Origin: Larkinella terrae | Lineage (GTDB): Bacteria > Bacteroidota > Bacteroidia > Cytophagales > Spirosomataceae | NCBI RefSeq assembly: GCF_009668025.1 | Contig: NZ_WJXZ01000013.1 | Coordinates: forward strand, 326,216 to 390,215 | Reading direction: 5' to 3' | DNA: 64,000 bases | In this document: piece by piece, positions 52,746 to 60,644 of the stretch | Numbering within the stretch: the first letter of the stretch is position 1 | Layout: the number at the start of each line of letters is the position of its first letter | The notes under the pieces: generated by a model | Databases searched by the model: none | What the model saw: only the letters and a program-made list of their open reading frames with translations | What the model was told of the DNA's origin: nothing | Position numbers and translations under genes: made by a program

Positions 52746-54479
52746 ATGAATCGCAGGAATTTTCTTGAAACCGCTGCCGTTGGCTGTCTTTCCGCCCCAC
52801 TTATTTCAACTTTTTCTACTTCAGCGCAGGCTGAACCCCGAAGGTTGGCCCCTGCCCAATCCAGTAACGAATTTTCTGCCGATGTAGTTGTCGCCGGTGG
52901 CGGATTAGGAGGTTGCGCGGCTGCTTTGGCGGCTTTGCGCGCTAATTTACGGGTTATTCTGACGGAAGAAACCGACTGGATCGGCGGGCAGATTGCCCAG
53001 CAGGGCGTGCCTCCCGACGAGCACCAATGGATTGAAACCCACGGCGCTACGCAGCTTTACCGTTCATTTCGCTCGGCGGTTCGGGACTATTACCGCCGAC
53101 ATTACCCGCTGACGGATGAGGCAAAAAGCCGCAAAAATTTAAATCCCGGCGACGGGGCGGTTTCCCGGTTGTGTCACGAACCCCGGGTTGCCCTGGCGGT
53201 TTTGCTGGACATGCTGGTTCCCTACCTCAGTTCGCAACAATTAATTTTGCTGCTGGAGCACAAAGTCGTTGGGGCAGATGTTTCCGGCGACCGGGTTCGG
53301 GCATTAAAGGCGGTTAGCTATCGCAGTCAAAAACAAGTCGAGCTGACCGCACCTTATTTTGTGGATGCGACAGAATTGGGCGATTTGCTGCCCCTGACAA
53401 ATACGGAATTTGTGACCGGAACCGAATCCCGTAAGGAAACCGGCGAATTACACGCTCCTGAAAAAGCCGATCCGACGAATCAGCAGTCGTTCACGGTTTG
53501 TTTCGCGATGGATTACGTTCCGGAAATCAACGGGCAGAAAGTAAGTCACCTCATTGAAAAACCGAAAGAATACGATTTCTGGAAAAATTACATTCCGAAA
53601 TTATCGCCGGCCTGGTCGGGAAAACTGCTGGATCTCTCCTACTCGAATCCATCCACGCTGGAACCCAAGCAATTGGGTTTTCACCCCGAAGGCATCCAGA
53701 CCGGTTCCATGCTGAACCTTTGGAATTACCGCCGATTGATCAGCAAGGCGAATTTCAAACCAGGGGCGTATCAAAGCGATATTACGGTCGTGAACTGGCC
53801 GCAGAATGACTATTTTCTGGGCAACCTGGTGGGCGTGAGCGACAAGGAGTTCAAAAAGCACGTCGACCGGGCCAAACAACTGAGCCTCTCCCTGTTTTAC
53901 TGGTTACAAACCGAAGCTCCGCGCCCCGACGGCGGTTTGGGCTGGCCCGGCCTGCGCCTGCGACCCGATATTATGGGCACGGAAGATGGCATGGCCAAAT
54001 ATCCGTACGTCCGGGAATCGCGCCGGATTAAGGCGGTATTTACGGTTTTGGAAGAACACGTTGGCACGGCCAATCGGGCGATGATCACCGGTCAGAAAAC
54101 CGGAAATACGGCGGCCGATTTTTACGACAGTGTTGGCGTGGGATATTACCACATTGATTTACACCCAAGTAGCCAGGGAAACAATTACATCGATTTTGCG
54201 TCTTTGCCGTTTCAAATACCGCTGGGAGCGCTGTTGCCGAAACGAGTGGAGAATTTACTTCCTGCCAATAAAAACATCGGAACGACGCACCTGACCAACG
54301 GTTGTTACCGCCTGCATCCGGTGGAGTGGAGCATCGGCGAAGCAGTCGGGCAACTGGTCGTATTTGCGCTCACCAAAAAGGTAATACCCCGCGCGGTCAG
54401 GGAGCAAAAACCGCTCCTGGAAGAGTTTCAAAACCGGATTCGCAGTCAGGGTATTGAGACCCACTGGCCAAAGCCGTGA
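52746..54479 (+). CDS. FAD-dependent oxidoreductase with twin-arginine-like signal
   Basis: A 577-residue exported flavoprotein. The N-terminus MNRRNFLETAAVGCLSAPLIS has RR followed by FL and a weakly hydrophobic region ending AQA, as in Tat substrates. The dinucleotide fold is ADVVVAGGGLGGCAAALAAL with the acidic end TEETDWIGGQIAQQG; VDATELGDLLPLT and PANKNIGTTHLTNGCYRLHPVEWSIGEAVGQLVVFA match the FAD_oxidored (PF12831-type) family. Substrate unknown; relatives act on sugars or organic acids. Followed by a REP-like palindrome. Confidence 0.85.
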   Translation: MNRRNFLETAAVGCLSAPLISTFSTSAQAEPRRLAPAQSSNEFSADVVVAGGGLGGCAAALAALRANLRVILTEETDWIGGQIAQQGVPPDEHQWIETHGATQLYRSFRSAVRDYYRRHYPLTDEAKSRKNLNPGDGAVSRLCHEPRVALAVLLDMLVPYLSSQQLILLLEHKVVGADVSGDRVRALKAVSYRSQKQVELTAPYFVDATELGDLLPLTNTEFVTGTESRKETGELHAPEKADPTNQQSFTVCFAMDYVPEINGQKVSHLIEKPKEYDFWKNYIPKLSPAWSGKLLDLSYSNPSTLEPKQLGFHPEGIQTGSMLNLWNYRRLISKANFKPGAYQSDITVVNWPQNDYFLGNLVGVSDKEFKKHVDRAKQLSLSLFYWLQTEAPRPDGGLGWPGLRLRPDIMGTEDGMAKYPYVRESRRIKAVFTVLEEHVGTANRAMITGQKTGNTAADFYDSVGVGYYHIDLHPSSQGNNYIDFASLPFQIPLGALLPKRVENLLPANKNIGTTHLTNGCYRLHPVEWSIGEAVGQLVVFALTKKVIPRAVREQKPLLEEFQNRIRSQGIETHWPKP

Positions 54480-54516
54480 TTTCAACCTAATGGATGCCCA
54501 CATGTTCGTTATTCGG

Positions 54517-54698
54517 TGTTCGCTATTCACTATTCATTTTACTTCTTACTTTCAAAATTTTCCACATTCGAATTCGCCCCCAACCCCCTGAAGGGGGCTT
54601 TAGCACGCCGATTTAAGCTCCCTTCAGGGGGTCGGGGGCGGACCTTTATGGTAGAAGATGAGATTTATAAAGAGCTCATCGATAACAAATAGCGAACA
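54517..54698. repeat. Intergenic palindrome H enclosing the REP copy
   Basis: TGTTCGCTATT (54517-54527) pairs perfectly with 54688-54698 (11 bp). Adjacent words (TTCGTTATTCGG, CGCTATTCACTATTC) reiterate the same motif. It encloses REP copy 2 at 54575-54640. Confidence 0.6.
54575..54640. repeat. REP-like C/G palindrome, copy 2
   Basis: 26-bp arms 54575-54600 and 54615-54640 match at 24 positions. Sequence is nearly the same as the copy at 29036-29098. It lies between the convergent FAD oxidoreductase and MpaB-family genes. Confidence 0.85.
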
Positions 54699-54709
54699 TT
54701 TTTATTATG

Positions 54710-55528
54710 CTAATTTACCGATTGCAATTTTCGGTCAAGTTCCTGCACCTGCTTGAGATACGCCGTCGGCATCAAAATCCGCTGGGTGATGGCGCGCAAC
54801 TGCAACTTTTCCAGCACTTTATACAGCCACATCATCGATGCCAGAACCGGACGTTCAGGTAACGGTAATAGGTTTTTGACCTGGTCCGGCACCAACAGCG
54901 ACTGCGCCTGAAGGAGCAAACCGTACCGCCAGTTTCCCAATTCTTCGCGGTACCGCTCGAACAGTTTATCGGTAAACGAGCTGTGAACCAGATCCCGCGA
55001 TAAATGAAGTCGGCGGTCGATCTGCCAATCGCCGTAGGTTTGCGGTATTTCCGGAACGCCCATTCCCTCGCCCACTCGCCGGAACACATCGAATAGTTCT
55101 TCGCGCTCGGGATTGGTCAGCGGACGATGCAGGAGTTCAAAAGCGCGTTCGGAATAATCGATCAGCATGTACAACACGTCGCGATAGGCCCAATCCGGAA
55201 TCTGGTAACCCCGGCTTTTTTCCACACCCCCGTGAATGGCCCGCATCCGGTTGATGGCGGCAACGGCTTTTTCGTGCGGCATAAATACAATTTCCTGGGC
55301 GTATTTGACTGTTGAGAACAAACGGCCAATCGGATCGGCGGGCAGTTTTCCGGTATAAAAGAGCCAATCGACAGCCCGGTTTAATGCAAATTCAGCCGCT
55401 CCACCCGCAAAAATGAGCAGGATCACATCGCCATCACCCCAGATTTTTCGCACAATCGAATCTTCCTGAACAAAGTAGCGCATCCCTAAAATCAAATGGT
55501 GTTTAAGTCGTAACGCTATTTTTCCCAA
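54710..55528 (-). CDS. Oxygenase MpaB family (DUF2236) protein
   Basis: A 272-residue haem-related protein. WGDGDVILLIFAGGAAEFALNRAVDWLFYTGKLPADPIGRLFSTVKYAQEIVF, VAAINRMRAIHGGVE and DVLYMLIDYSERAFELLHRPLTNPEREELFDVFRRVGEGMGVPEIPQTYGDW fit the DUF2236 family, which includes the latex-clearing Lcp protein and the MpaB oxygenase. The haem-binding His is not assigned with certainty here (candidates are the His of MRAIHGG and HLSRD). Reaction unknown. Confidence 0.88.
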   Translation of the reverse strand: MGKIALRLKHHLILGMRYFVQEDSIVRKIWGDGDVILLIFAGGAAEFALNRAVDWLFYTGKLPADPIGRLFSTVKYAQEIVFMPHEKAVAAINRMRAIHGGVEKSRGYQIPDWAYRDVLYMLIDYSERAFELLHRPLTNPEREELFDVFRRVGEGMGVPEIPQTYGDWQIDRRLHLSRDLVHSSFTDKLFERYREELGNWRYGLLLQAQSLLVPDQVKNLLPLPERPVLASMMWLYKVLEKLQLRAITQRILMPTAYLKQVQELDRKLQSVN

Positions 55529-55895
55529 AAAAATGCACCCGTCTGATGAGCGGTTTTATTCGACATTCCGATCGACGTTGACGAGCTCGTTGAAGTTTCG
55601 GAAAAATTGCATTTATTATATTATTCTGGGATGACTTCTAACCGTCCTCTAATTTTGCCTGCCTTCCAATGCAGTATCTTTGTCGTTGTAAATGCCTGCA
55701 ATGGCCTTTGTACCATAATATGTACGTATTTCAATTTTTTAAACGGTTTTGTAATCATCCAATCTGAAGGTTAACGAAACCCGGTTTTTTTAACCACAGA
55801 TGGGTCCGTGGAAAGCACGACGCCAGACGTTAATTTTTATGAATTACCAGTCAAAAAATGGCTGGCAAGTACGATCCACCTTTATTTTAATTCGT
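55529..55895. other. Intergenic region upstream of the export operon
   Basis: About 370 nt. Holds the promoter at 55655-55682. A longer reading frame starts at 55800, but the first convincing protein sequence begins at 55896 (or 55839). Remaining DNA is AT-rich with no recognised structure. Confidence 0.45.
55655..55682 (+). promoter_or_regulatory. Bacteroidota-type promoter for the export operon
   Basis: TTG at 55655-55657, 17-nt spacer, TATCTTTG at 55675-55682. A leader of about 150-210 nt would follow before the ABC membrane gene. Confidence 0.5.
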
Positions 55896-56939
55896 ATGGA
55901 ATCAACGATAAAATCTTCAATTACACCCCTCCAACGTCTCATTCGGCTGTTAGGCACCGAAAAACGGGACATCTGGTACGTCTGTCTTTACGCCCTGGTG
56001 GCGGGTTTGATCAGCATGTCGTTACCGCTTGGCGTTCAGGCGGTTTTCAACCTTGTTTCGGGCGGTATGGTTTTCAGCTCAGTTTACGTGTTGATCGGTC
56101 TAGTAGTCGTGGGCGTCGTTATCACCGGTCTGATCCAGATTGGTCAGCAGGCCTTAGTCGAAGTTCTGGAACAGCGGCTGTTCGCCAAAGCCGCCCTCGA
56201 ATTTACGTACCGACTGCCCCGCATCCGGCCTTCGGCCCTGCAGGGACAGCAGGCGCCGGAGTTGATGAACCGCTTTTTTGACGTGCTAACCATTCAGAAA
56301 GGCATGCCCAAGCTATTGATCGATCTGATGGCAGCCGCCATTCAGATTCTGTTCGGCATCATGCTGCTCTCCTTTTACCACCCGGTTTTTCTGGTATTTG
56401 GCCTTTTCACGTTGCTCGCGGTCATCGCCATTATCTGGCTACTGGGCCCCAGCGGTTTGCGCACCAGCCTGAGCGAGTCGAAATACAAATACAAAATGGC
56501 GGCCTGGCTGGAAGAAATTGCTAATCGCCTGAGCGACTACCGGAATCCACAGCGCGTCAACGAGCCCTTGATGCGGACCGACGAATACGTCGGGCATTAC
56601 CTCGAATACCGTAACCAGCATTTTCAGGTGCTAAAGCGGTTTTACTACAATGCACTGGCATTCAAGACCCTGGTAACCGGCGGTCTGCTGATTCTGGGAA
56701 CTGCGCTGGTGGTCGAACGGCAAATGACCCTCGGCCAGTTCGTGGCGGCTGAACTGGTCATCGTCCTCATCACGGGTTCGGTTGAAAAACTGATCATGGG
56801 CATCGATACGGTTTTCGATATGCTGACCGCCGTCGAAAAAATGGGCAACGTAACCGATCTCCCGCTGGACGACATCGACCCCGATTTCCGGGAAAACCAA
56901 CCCACCCAATCACCGGTTTTAACTCCCACCATTTTCTAA
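55896..56939 (+). CDS. ABC exporter transmembrane subunit lacking an ATPase domain
   Basis: A 347-residue inner-membrane protein with about six helices: IWYVCLYALVAGLISMSLPLG, VYVLIGLVVVGVVITGL, LLIDLMAAAIQILFGIMLLSFY, PVFLVFGLFTLLAVIAIIWLLG, and the FKTLVTGGLLILGTALVVE region. Sequence and helix spacing match the type I exporter fold (MsbA/HlyB class), but the protein ends at DFRENQPTQSPVLTPTIF with no Walker A, signature or Walker B motif. The next 43 nt hold no remnant either, and no NBD gene is nearby in the window. It lies 43 nt before an HlyD-type adaptor. Energising of this system is therefore unexplained. Confidence 0.85.
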   Translation: MESTIKSSITPLQRLIRLLGTEKRDIWYVCLYALVAGLISMSLPLGVQAVFNLVSGGMVFSSVYVLIGLVVVGVVITGLIQIGQQALVEVLEQRLFAKAALEFTYRLPRIRPSALQGQQAPELMNRFFDVLTIQKGMPKLLIDLMAAAIQILFGIMLLSFYHPVFLVFGLFTLLAVIAIIWLLGPSGLRTSLSESKYKYKMAAWLEEIANRLSDYRNPQRVNEPLMRTDEYVGHYLEYRNQHFQVLKRFYYNALAFKTLVTGGLLILGTALVVERQMTLGQFVAAELVIVLITGSVEKLIMGIDTVFDMLTAVEKMGNVTDLPLDDIDPDFRENQPTQSPVLTPTIF

Positions 56940-56982
56940 ATGCCAGGTTAAAGCTGGTTTATCTAAAATCGATAAACTACGT

Positions 56983-58344
56983 ATGCTGAATATATCAAAT
57001 CAAAGGATTGACAAAAAGCAGATCGACACGCTTCCGCTCAAGAATCTGCGGGAGTTGCCCACGTTACGCGCGGGTCGGCGGCTGGGCCGCTGGATGCTGA
57101 TCGTACTGGCCGTCGGTATCTGTACCCTGTTTTTACCCTGGCGGCAAAATATCAACGGCGAAGGCACCGTGACCGCTCTTACCCCGCAGGACCGCCCGCA
57201 AACGCTGCAAAATGCCATTGCGGGGCGAATCGAACAGTGGAAAGTTCGCGAGGGGCAGTTTGTTCAACGCAACGATACGCTGCTGGTTATTTCTGAAATC
57301 AAGGATGAATATTTTGACCCGAAACTCCCGCTTCGGCTGAAAGAACAGTTGCAGGCCAAGCAGGGAAGTCTGGTGGCCACCGATGCCAAAATCACCGCCC
57401 TCGACGGCCAGAAAACCGCCCTTGAAAACGGTTTGGCGGTTAAATTGTCGGCGGCTCGAAACAAGGTTCGTCAGGCCCGTTTTAAGGTGGTCAGCGACAG
57501 TACCGACCTGATCGCCATCCAGAACACCTACAAAATCGCGCAGGATCGGCTTCAGCGGTACGAAAAAGGTCATCAGAGCGGCTTATTTTCGCTGACGGAT
57601 CTGGAATCGCGCCGGTTGAAAGTCCAGGAAGACTACGCCAAAGTGATTGCGCAGGAGAATAAGCTGAACGTCACACGGCAGGAACTGCTGAATGCGCAAC
57701 TGGACCTCGGCACCATTCAGGCTGACTACCAGGAAAAACTCGCGAAAACCCAGTCGGACCGCAGTTCAGCGGTTTCGTACCGCACTGAAATCGATGGCGA
57801 AATTTCCAAGATCGTCAACAAAATCAGCAGTGTGGAAGTCCGCCGGGGCCTCTACGTCATCCGCGCCCCGCAAAGTGGTTACGTGGTTCGGGCGCTCAAG
57901 GCCGGGATTGGCGAAACCATCAAAGAAGGCGAGTCGATTGCGACCCTGCAACCCGACAAACCGCTGGTGGCTGTTGAACTCTACGTTCGGCCCAACGACG
58001 TTCCGCTCATTCAGCCCGGTCGGCACGTGCGACTCGAATTCGACGGCTGGCCCGCCGTGCAGTTTTCGGGTTGGCCCAACGTAGCCGTTGGTACTTTTGG
58101 GGGGCAAGTTTCCGTCATCGACGCGGTCAGCAGCACCAACGGCAAATACCGTCTGCTGGTCGAACCGAAGGTGAGCGACAAAGACCCGAACTGGCCCCGC
58201 CAGCTGCGGGTCGGGTCGGGTGTGTACGGCTGGGTAATGCTCGACAACGTTCCCATCTGGTACGAAATCTGGCGAAAACTCAACGGTTTTCCGCCCAGCC
58301 TGAAAGCCGAGCCAGGCAGTTCCGGGGAGGGGGCAAAAAAATGA
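56983..58344 (+). CDS. HlyD-family periplasmic adaptor (membrane fusion protein)
   Basis: A 453-residue adaptor of a tripartite exporter. One membrane helix at about residues 36-56 (LGRWMLIVLAVGICTLFLPW), a beta/lipoyl segment (GEGTVTALTPQDRPQTLQNAIAGRIEQWKVREGQFVQRNDTLLVIS), long alpha-helical hairpin (about residues 105-275 with KQGSLVATDAKI and VQEDYAKVIAQENKL), and the second lipoyl half IRAPQSGYVVRALKAGIGETIKEGESIATL. Links the inner-membrane protein to the outer-membrane channel. Its stop overlaps the TolC start by ATGA. Confidence 0.92.
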   Translation: MLNISNQRIDKKQIDTLPLKNLRELPTLRAGRRLGRWMLIVLAVGICTLFLPWRQNINGEGTVTALTPQDRPQTLQNAIAGRIEQWKVREGQFVQRNDTLLVISEIKDEYFDPKLPLRLKEQLQAKQGSLVATDAKITALDGQKTALENGLAVKLSAARNKVRQARFKVVSDSTDLIAIQNTYKIAQDRLQRYEKGHQSGLFSLTDLESRRLKVQEDYAKVIAQENKLNVTRQELLNAQLDLGTIQADYQEKLAKTQSDRSSAVSYRTEIDGEISKIVNKISSVEVRRGLYVIRAPQSGYVVRALKAGIGETIKEGESIATLQPDKPLVAVELYVRPNDVPLIQPGRHVRLEFDGWPAVQFSGWPNVAVGTFGGQVSVIDAVSSTNGKYRLLVEPKVSDKDPNWPRQLRVGSGVYGWVMLDNVPIWYEIWRKLNGFPPSLKAEPGSSGEGAKK

Positions 58345-59771
58345 AAACCGTTGCCGGTATTTTAAAGATTGTTCTGCTGATCGTTGTTCTGGACCAAAAA
58401 CCGGTCCGTGCCCAACCAGCGGACACTGTGACGTTTACGGCGGCTGAGTTCTTCAACGCCGTCACGCAGTACCACCCCATCGTCCGGTTGTCGTCATTGC
58501 TGAGTCAGGAAGCCCAGCAGGAAGTGCTACAAGCCCGGGGTGCGTTCGATCCGAAGCTGTTTTCCAGTTACGACAAAAAACAGTTCGGGAATACGTTGTA
58601 TTACGATAAATGGCAATCGGGGCTGGCGGTGCCCATTTTGCCCGGCGGGGTCGATCTGAAAATCACCCACGACCGGTTTGGGGGAAAACTCGTTAACCCG
58701 GAAGAGCGCCTGGCGACACCTGGGCTGACCAGCGTTGGCTTATCTGTGCCGGTAGGTCAGGGGCTTCTCATCGATGCCCGGCGGAACGCGCTGCGGCAGG
58801 CCCAACTCGCCATCAACCTGGCGGAAGCGGATCGGCTTAAGCTGATTAACAAAACACTGTTCGATGCCGCTAAAACGTATTGGGACTGGTTTTTTGCTTA
58901 CCAGCAATTCCGGTTGCTGGATGATGGGTTACGGCTGGCTGACACCCGGTTTCGGGCCACTCGCGACCGCGCTTTGCTGGGGGATGTGGCCGCCATCGAC
59001 ACGACGGAAGCCTTAATTACTGCCCAGGATCGCCAGGTGCAACGGGAGCAGTCCGTGGTCGCTTTGCAAAACACCCGGCTTCGGCTCATGGCATTTCTCT
59101 GGAATGCCGACCGGCAACCGGTTGAGCTGCCGGAGCGCGTCATTCCGCAGTTGGCGTTGGTGGGCTATCTGGACGAGCCTGTGGTGCAAAATCTCCTTGA
59201 CCGCGCGGCCGAACTGCATCCGGAGTTGACCAAACTTCAGACCAAGGAACGCCAGTTGGCGGTGGAAGAGCGGTTTCGGCGGTCGCTGTTGATGCCACAG
59301 CTCAACGTGAGTGCCAGTTTGTTGAGCGGATTACCGGTTTTTGGCGAGATCAATGGCCTGCCTGCTTACTACGGTTTTCGCAGTTCAAATTACAAAGTCG
59401 GGCTTGATTTCACTTTTCCGCTTTTCCTGCGCAAAGAGCGGGGCAAGCTGCAACAGGTGCAGATCAAGGCGCAGCAAATCAATCTGGAACGCCAGCAGGT
59501 CAACCGCGACATTGCCAACGACATCCGGACCGCCTGGAATGACCTAAAAGCCTTGGAGCGGCAGATTCAGGTGCAGCAGCAAACCGTTCGGAATCAGCAA
59601 CGGCTGGTCGAAGCGGAGCAGCAGAAATTTGACATGGGCGAAAGTTCCCTTTTTCTGATCAACACCCGCGAAACCAAGCTGATCGACCTGCAAATCAAGT
59701 GGGAGGAAATGAAATCGAAATACCAGAAGGCCATTGCCGACCTGTATTATCGGGCCGGAACGACGCCGTAA
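58341..59771 (+). CDS. TolC-family outer-membrane efflux channel
   Basis: A 476-residue channel. Signal peptide MKTVAGILKIVLLIVVLDQKPVRA; two homologous halves with long coiled-coil helices: AEFFNAVTQYHPIVRLSSLLSQEAQQEVLQARGAFDPKLF, QAQLAINLAEADRLKLINKTLFDAAKTYWDWFFAYQQFRLL, and later LLDRAAELHPELTKLQTKERQLAVEE and QVNRDIANDIRTAWNDLKALERQIQVQQQTVRNQQRLVEAEQQKFDMGESSLFLINTRETKLID. The start at 58341 gives ATGA overlap with the HlyD-like gene, so the two are coupled. Cargo unknown. Confidence 0.93.
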   Translation: MKTVAGILKIVLLIVVLDQKPVRAQPADTVTFTAAEFFNAVTQYHPIVRLSSLLSQEAQQEVLQARGAFDPKLFSSYDKKQFGNTLYYDKWQSGLAVPILPGGVDLKITHDRFGGKLVNPEERLATPGLTSVGLSVPVGQGLLIDARRNALRQAQLAINLAEADRLKLINKTLFDAAKTYWDWFFAYQQFRLLDDGLRLADTRFRATRDRALLGDVAAIDTTEALITAQDRQVQREQSVVALQNTRLRLMAFLWNADRQPVELPERVIPQLALVGYLDEPVVQNLLDRAAELHPELTKLQTKERQLAVEERFRRSLLMPQLNVSASLLSGLPVFGEINGLPAYYGFRSSNYKVGLDFTFPLFLRKERGKLQQVQIKAQQINLERQQVNRDIANDIRTAWNDLKALERQIQVQQQTVRNQQRLVEAEQQKFDMGESSLFLINTRETKLIDLQIKWEEMKSKYQKAIADLYYRAGTTP

Positions 59772-59799
59772 ACTGCCGCGAATGGAGTGTTGACGGATT

Positions 59800-60552
59800 T
59801 TACAATTTCAGCACGGTAAACTCAACGCGCCGGTTTAGCTTTTTGTTGGCTTCGTTGTCGTTCGGAGCGGCCGGGCGCGTGTCGCCGTACCCCTGAAATT
59901 GCAGGCGGTTCTCAACAATTCCGCGTTGAAGGAGGTAATTAGCAATGACGCGGGCCCGATTTTCGGACAGCGATTGGTTCAGTCGCCGATCGCCCACGTT
60001 ATCGGTATGTCCCGCAATTTCAATGACCAGTTTGGGGTAGCGGTTGAGCGTATTCAGCAGTTTGTCGAGTTGCGGATACGATTCTTTCCGCAGCACGTAG
60101 CTACTTTGGTCGAAATAGACGTTGTCGAGCCGGATTTTGTCGTTGACTTTCAAATTCCGAAAAACACTGTCCGGTTTTTCAGCGGGCGGTTTGGCTCCTA
60201 CGGCTTTTTCCATCCATGCCAGGTGTTCGTAATTGGCACAGGTGTCGCAGGGCACCAGCAAGACTTCCTCCATCGCATAATACCCCTTCGCGCTGGTGTT
60301 GATAATAACGGTATCGGTTTTCCCAAGCGTAAACGCAAAGGCCCGACCCGGACTGCTTTGCCCCGTAAACGATTACTTTGAAAGAACCGCCTTCACCCGA
60401 TACGTTGCCGGAATTTCGGCTTTGGTTTGTTCATCCAGCGCCTTGATGGCAAAATCAGTCGGATGCGTAGCAATTCGTTTTGCCGCCGGTTGGGCCAGCG
60501 CAATTGCATTCGAAACAATGATTAGCCAAGCAACTAAAAAACCGTATCGCAT
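59800..60552 (-). pseudogene. OmpA-family periplasmic protein, split by an in-frame TAA
   Basis: A single open frame of 250 codons on the minus strand is interrupted only by TAA at codon 60 (60373-60375). Before it: signal peptide MRYGFLVAWLIIVSNAIALA then QPAAKRIATHPTDFAIKALD and EQTKAEIPATYRVKAVLSK. After it, in the same frame: SFTGQSSPGRAFAFTLGKTD, KGYYAMEEVLLVPCDTCANYEH, then an OmpA C-terminal peptidoglycan-binding domain (LDNVYFDQSSYVLRKESYPQLDKLLNTL, IEIAGHTDNVGDRRLNQSLSENRA, NRRVEFTVLKL). Both sides fit one protein, so a point mutation or sequencing error explains the break. Reinitiation at the internal ATG (60273) would give only a 157-residue piece without signal. Confidence 0.8.
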
Positions 60553-60568
60553 CGTGTTTTCAAAAAAA

Positions 60569-60634
60569 TTATGGTTTTTAGTTTAGATTGGGAAGACACG
60601 AATGCGTCATCCAATCATCCACTAAAAACCATAA
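60569..60634. repeat. Intergenic palindrome I before the OmpA-family gene
   Basis: TTATGGTTTTTAGT (60569-60582) pairs perfectly with 60621-60634 (14 bp); ATTGG/CCAAT pairs further in after a mismatched gap. It lies 16 nt upstream of the OmpA-family start and directly after the lepA stop. Confidence 0.75.
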
Positions 60635-60644
60635 AAGCATTCGA

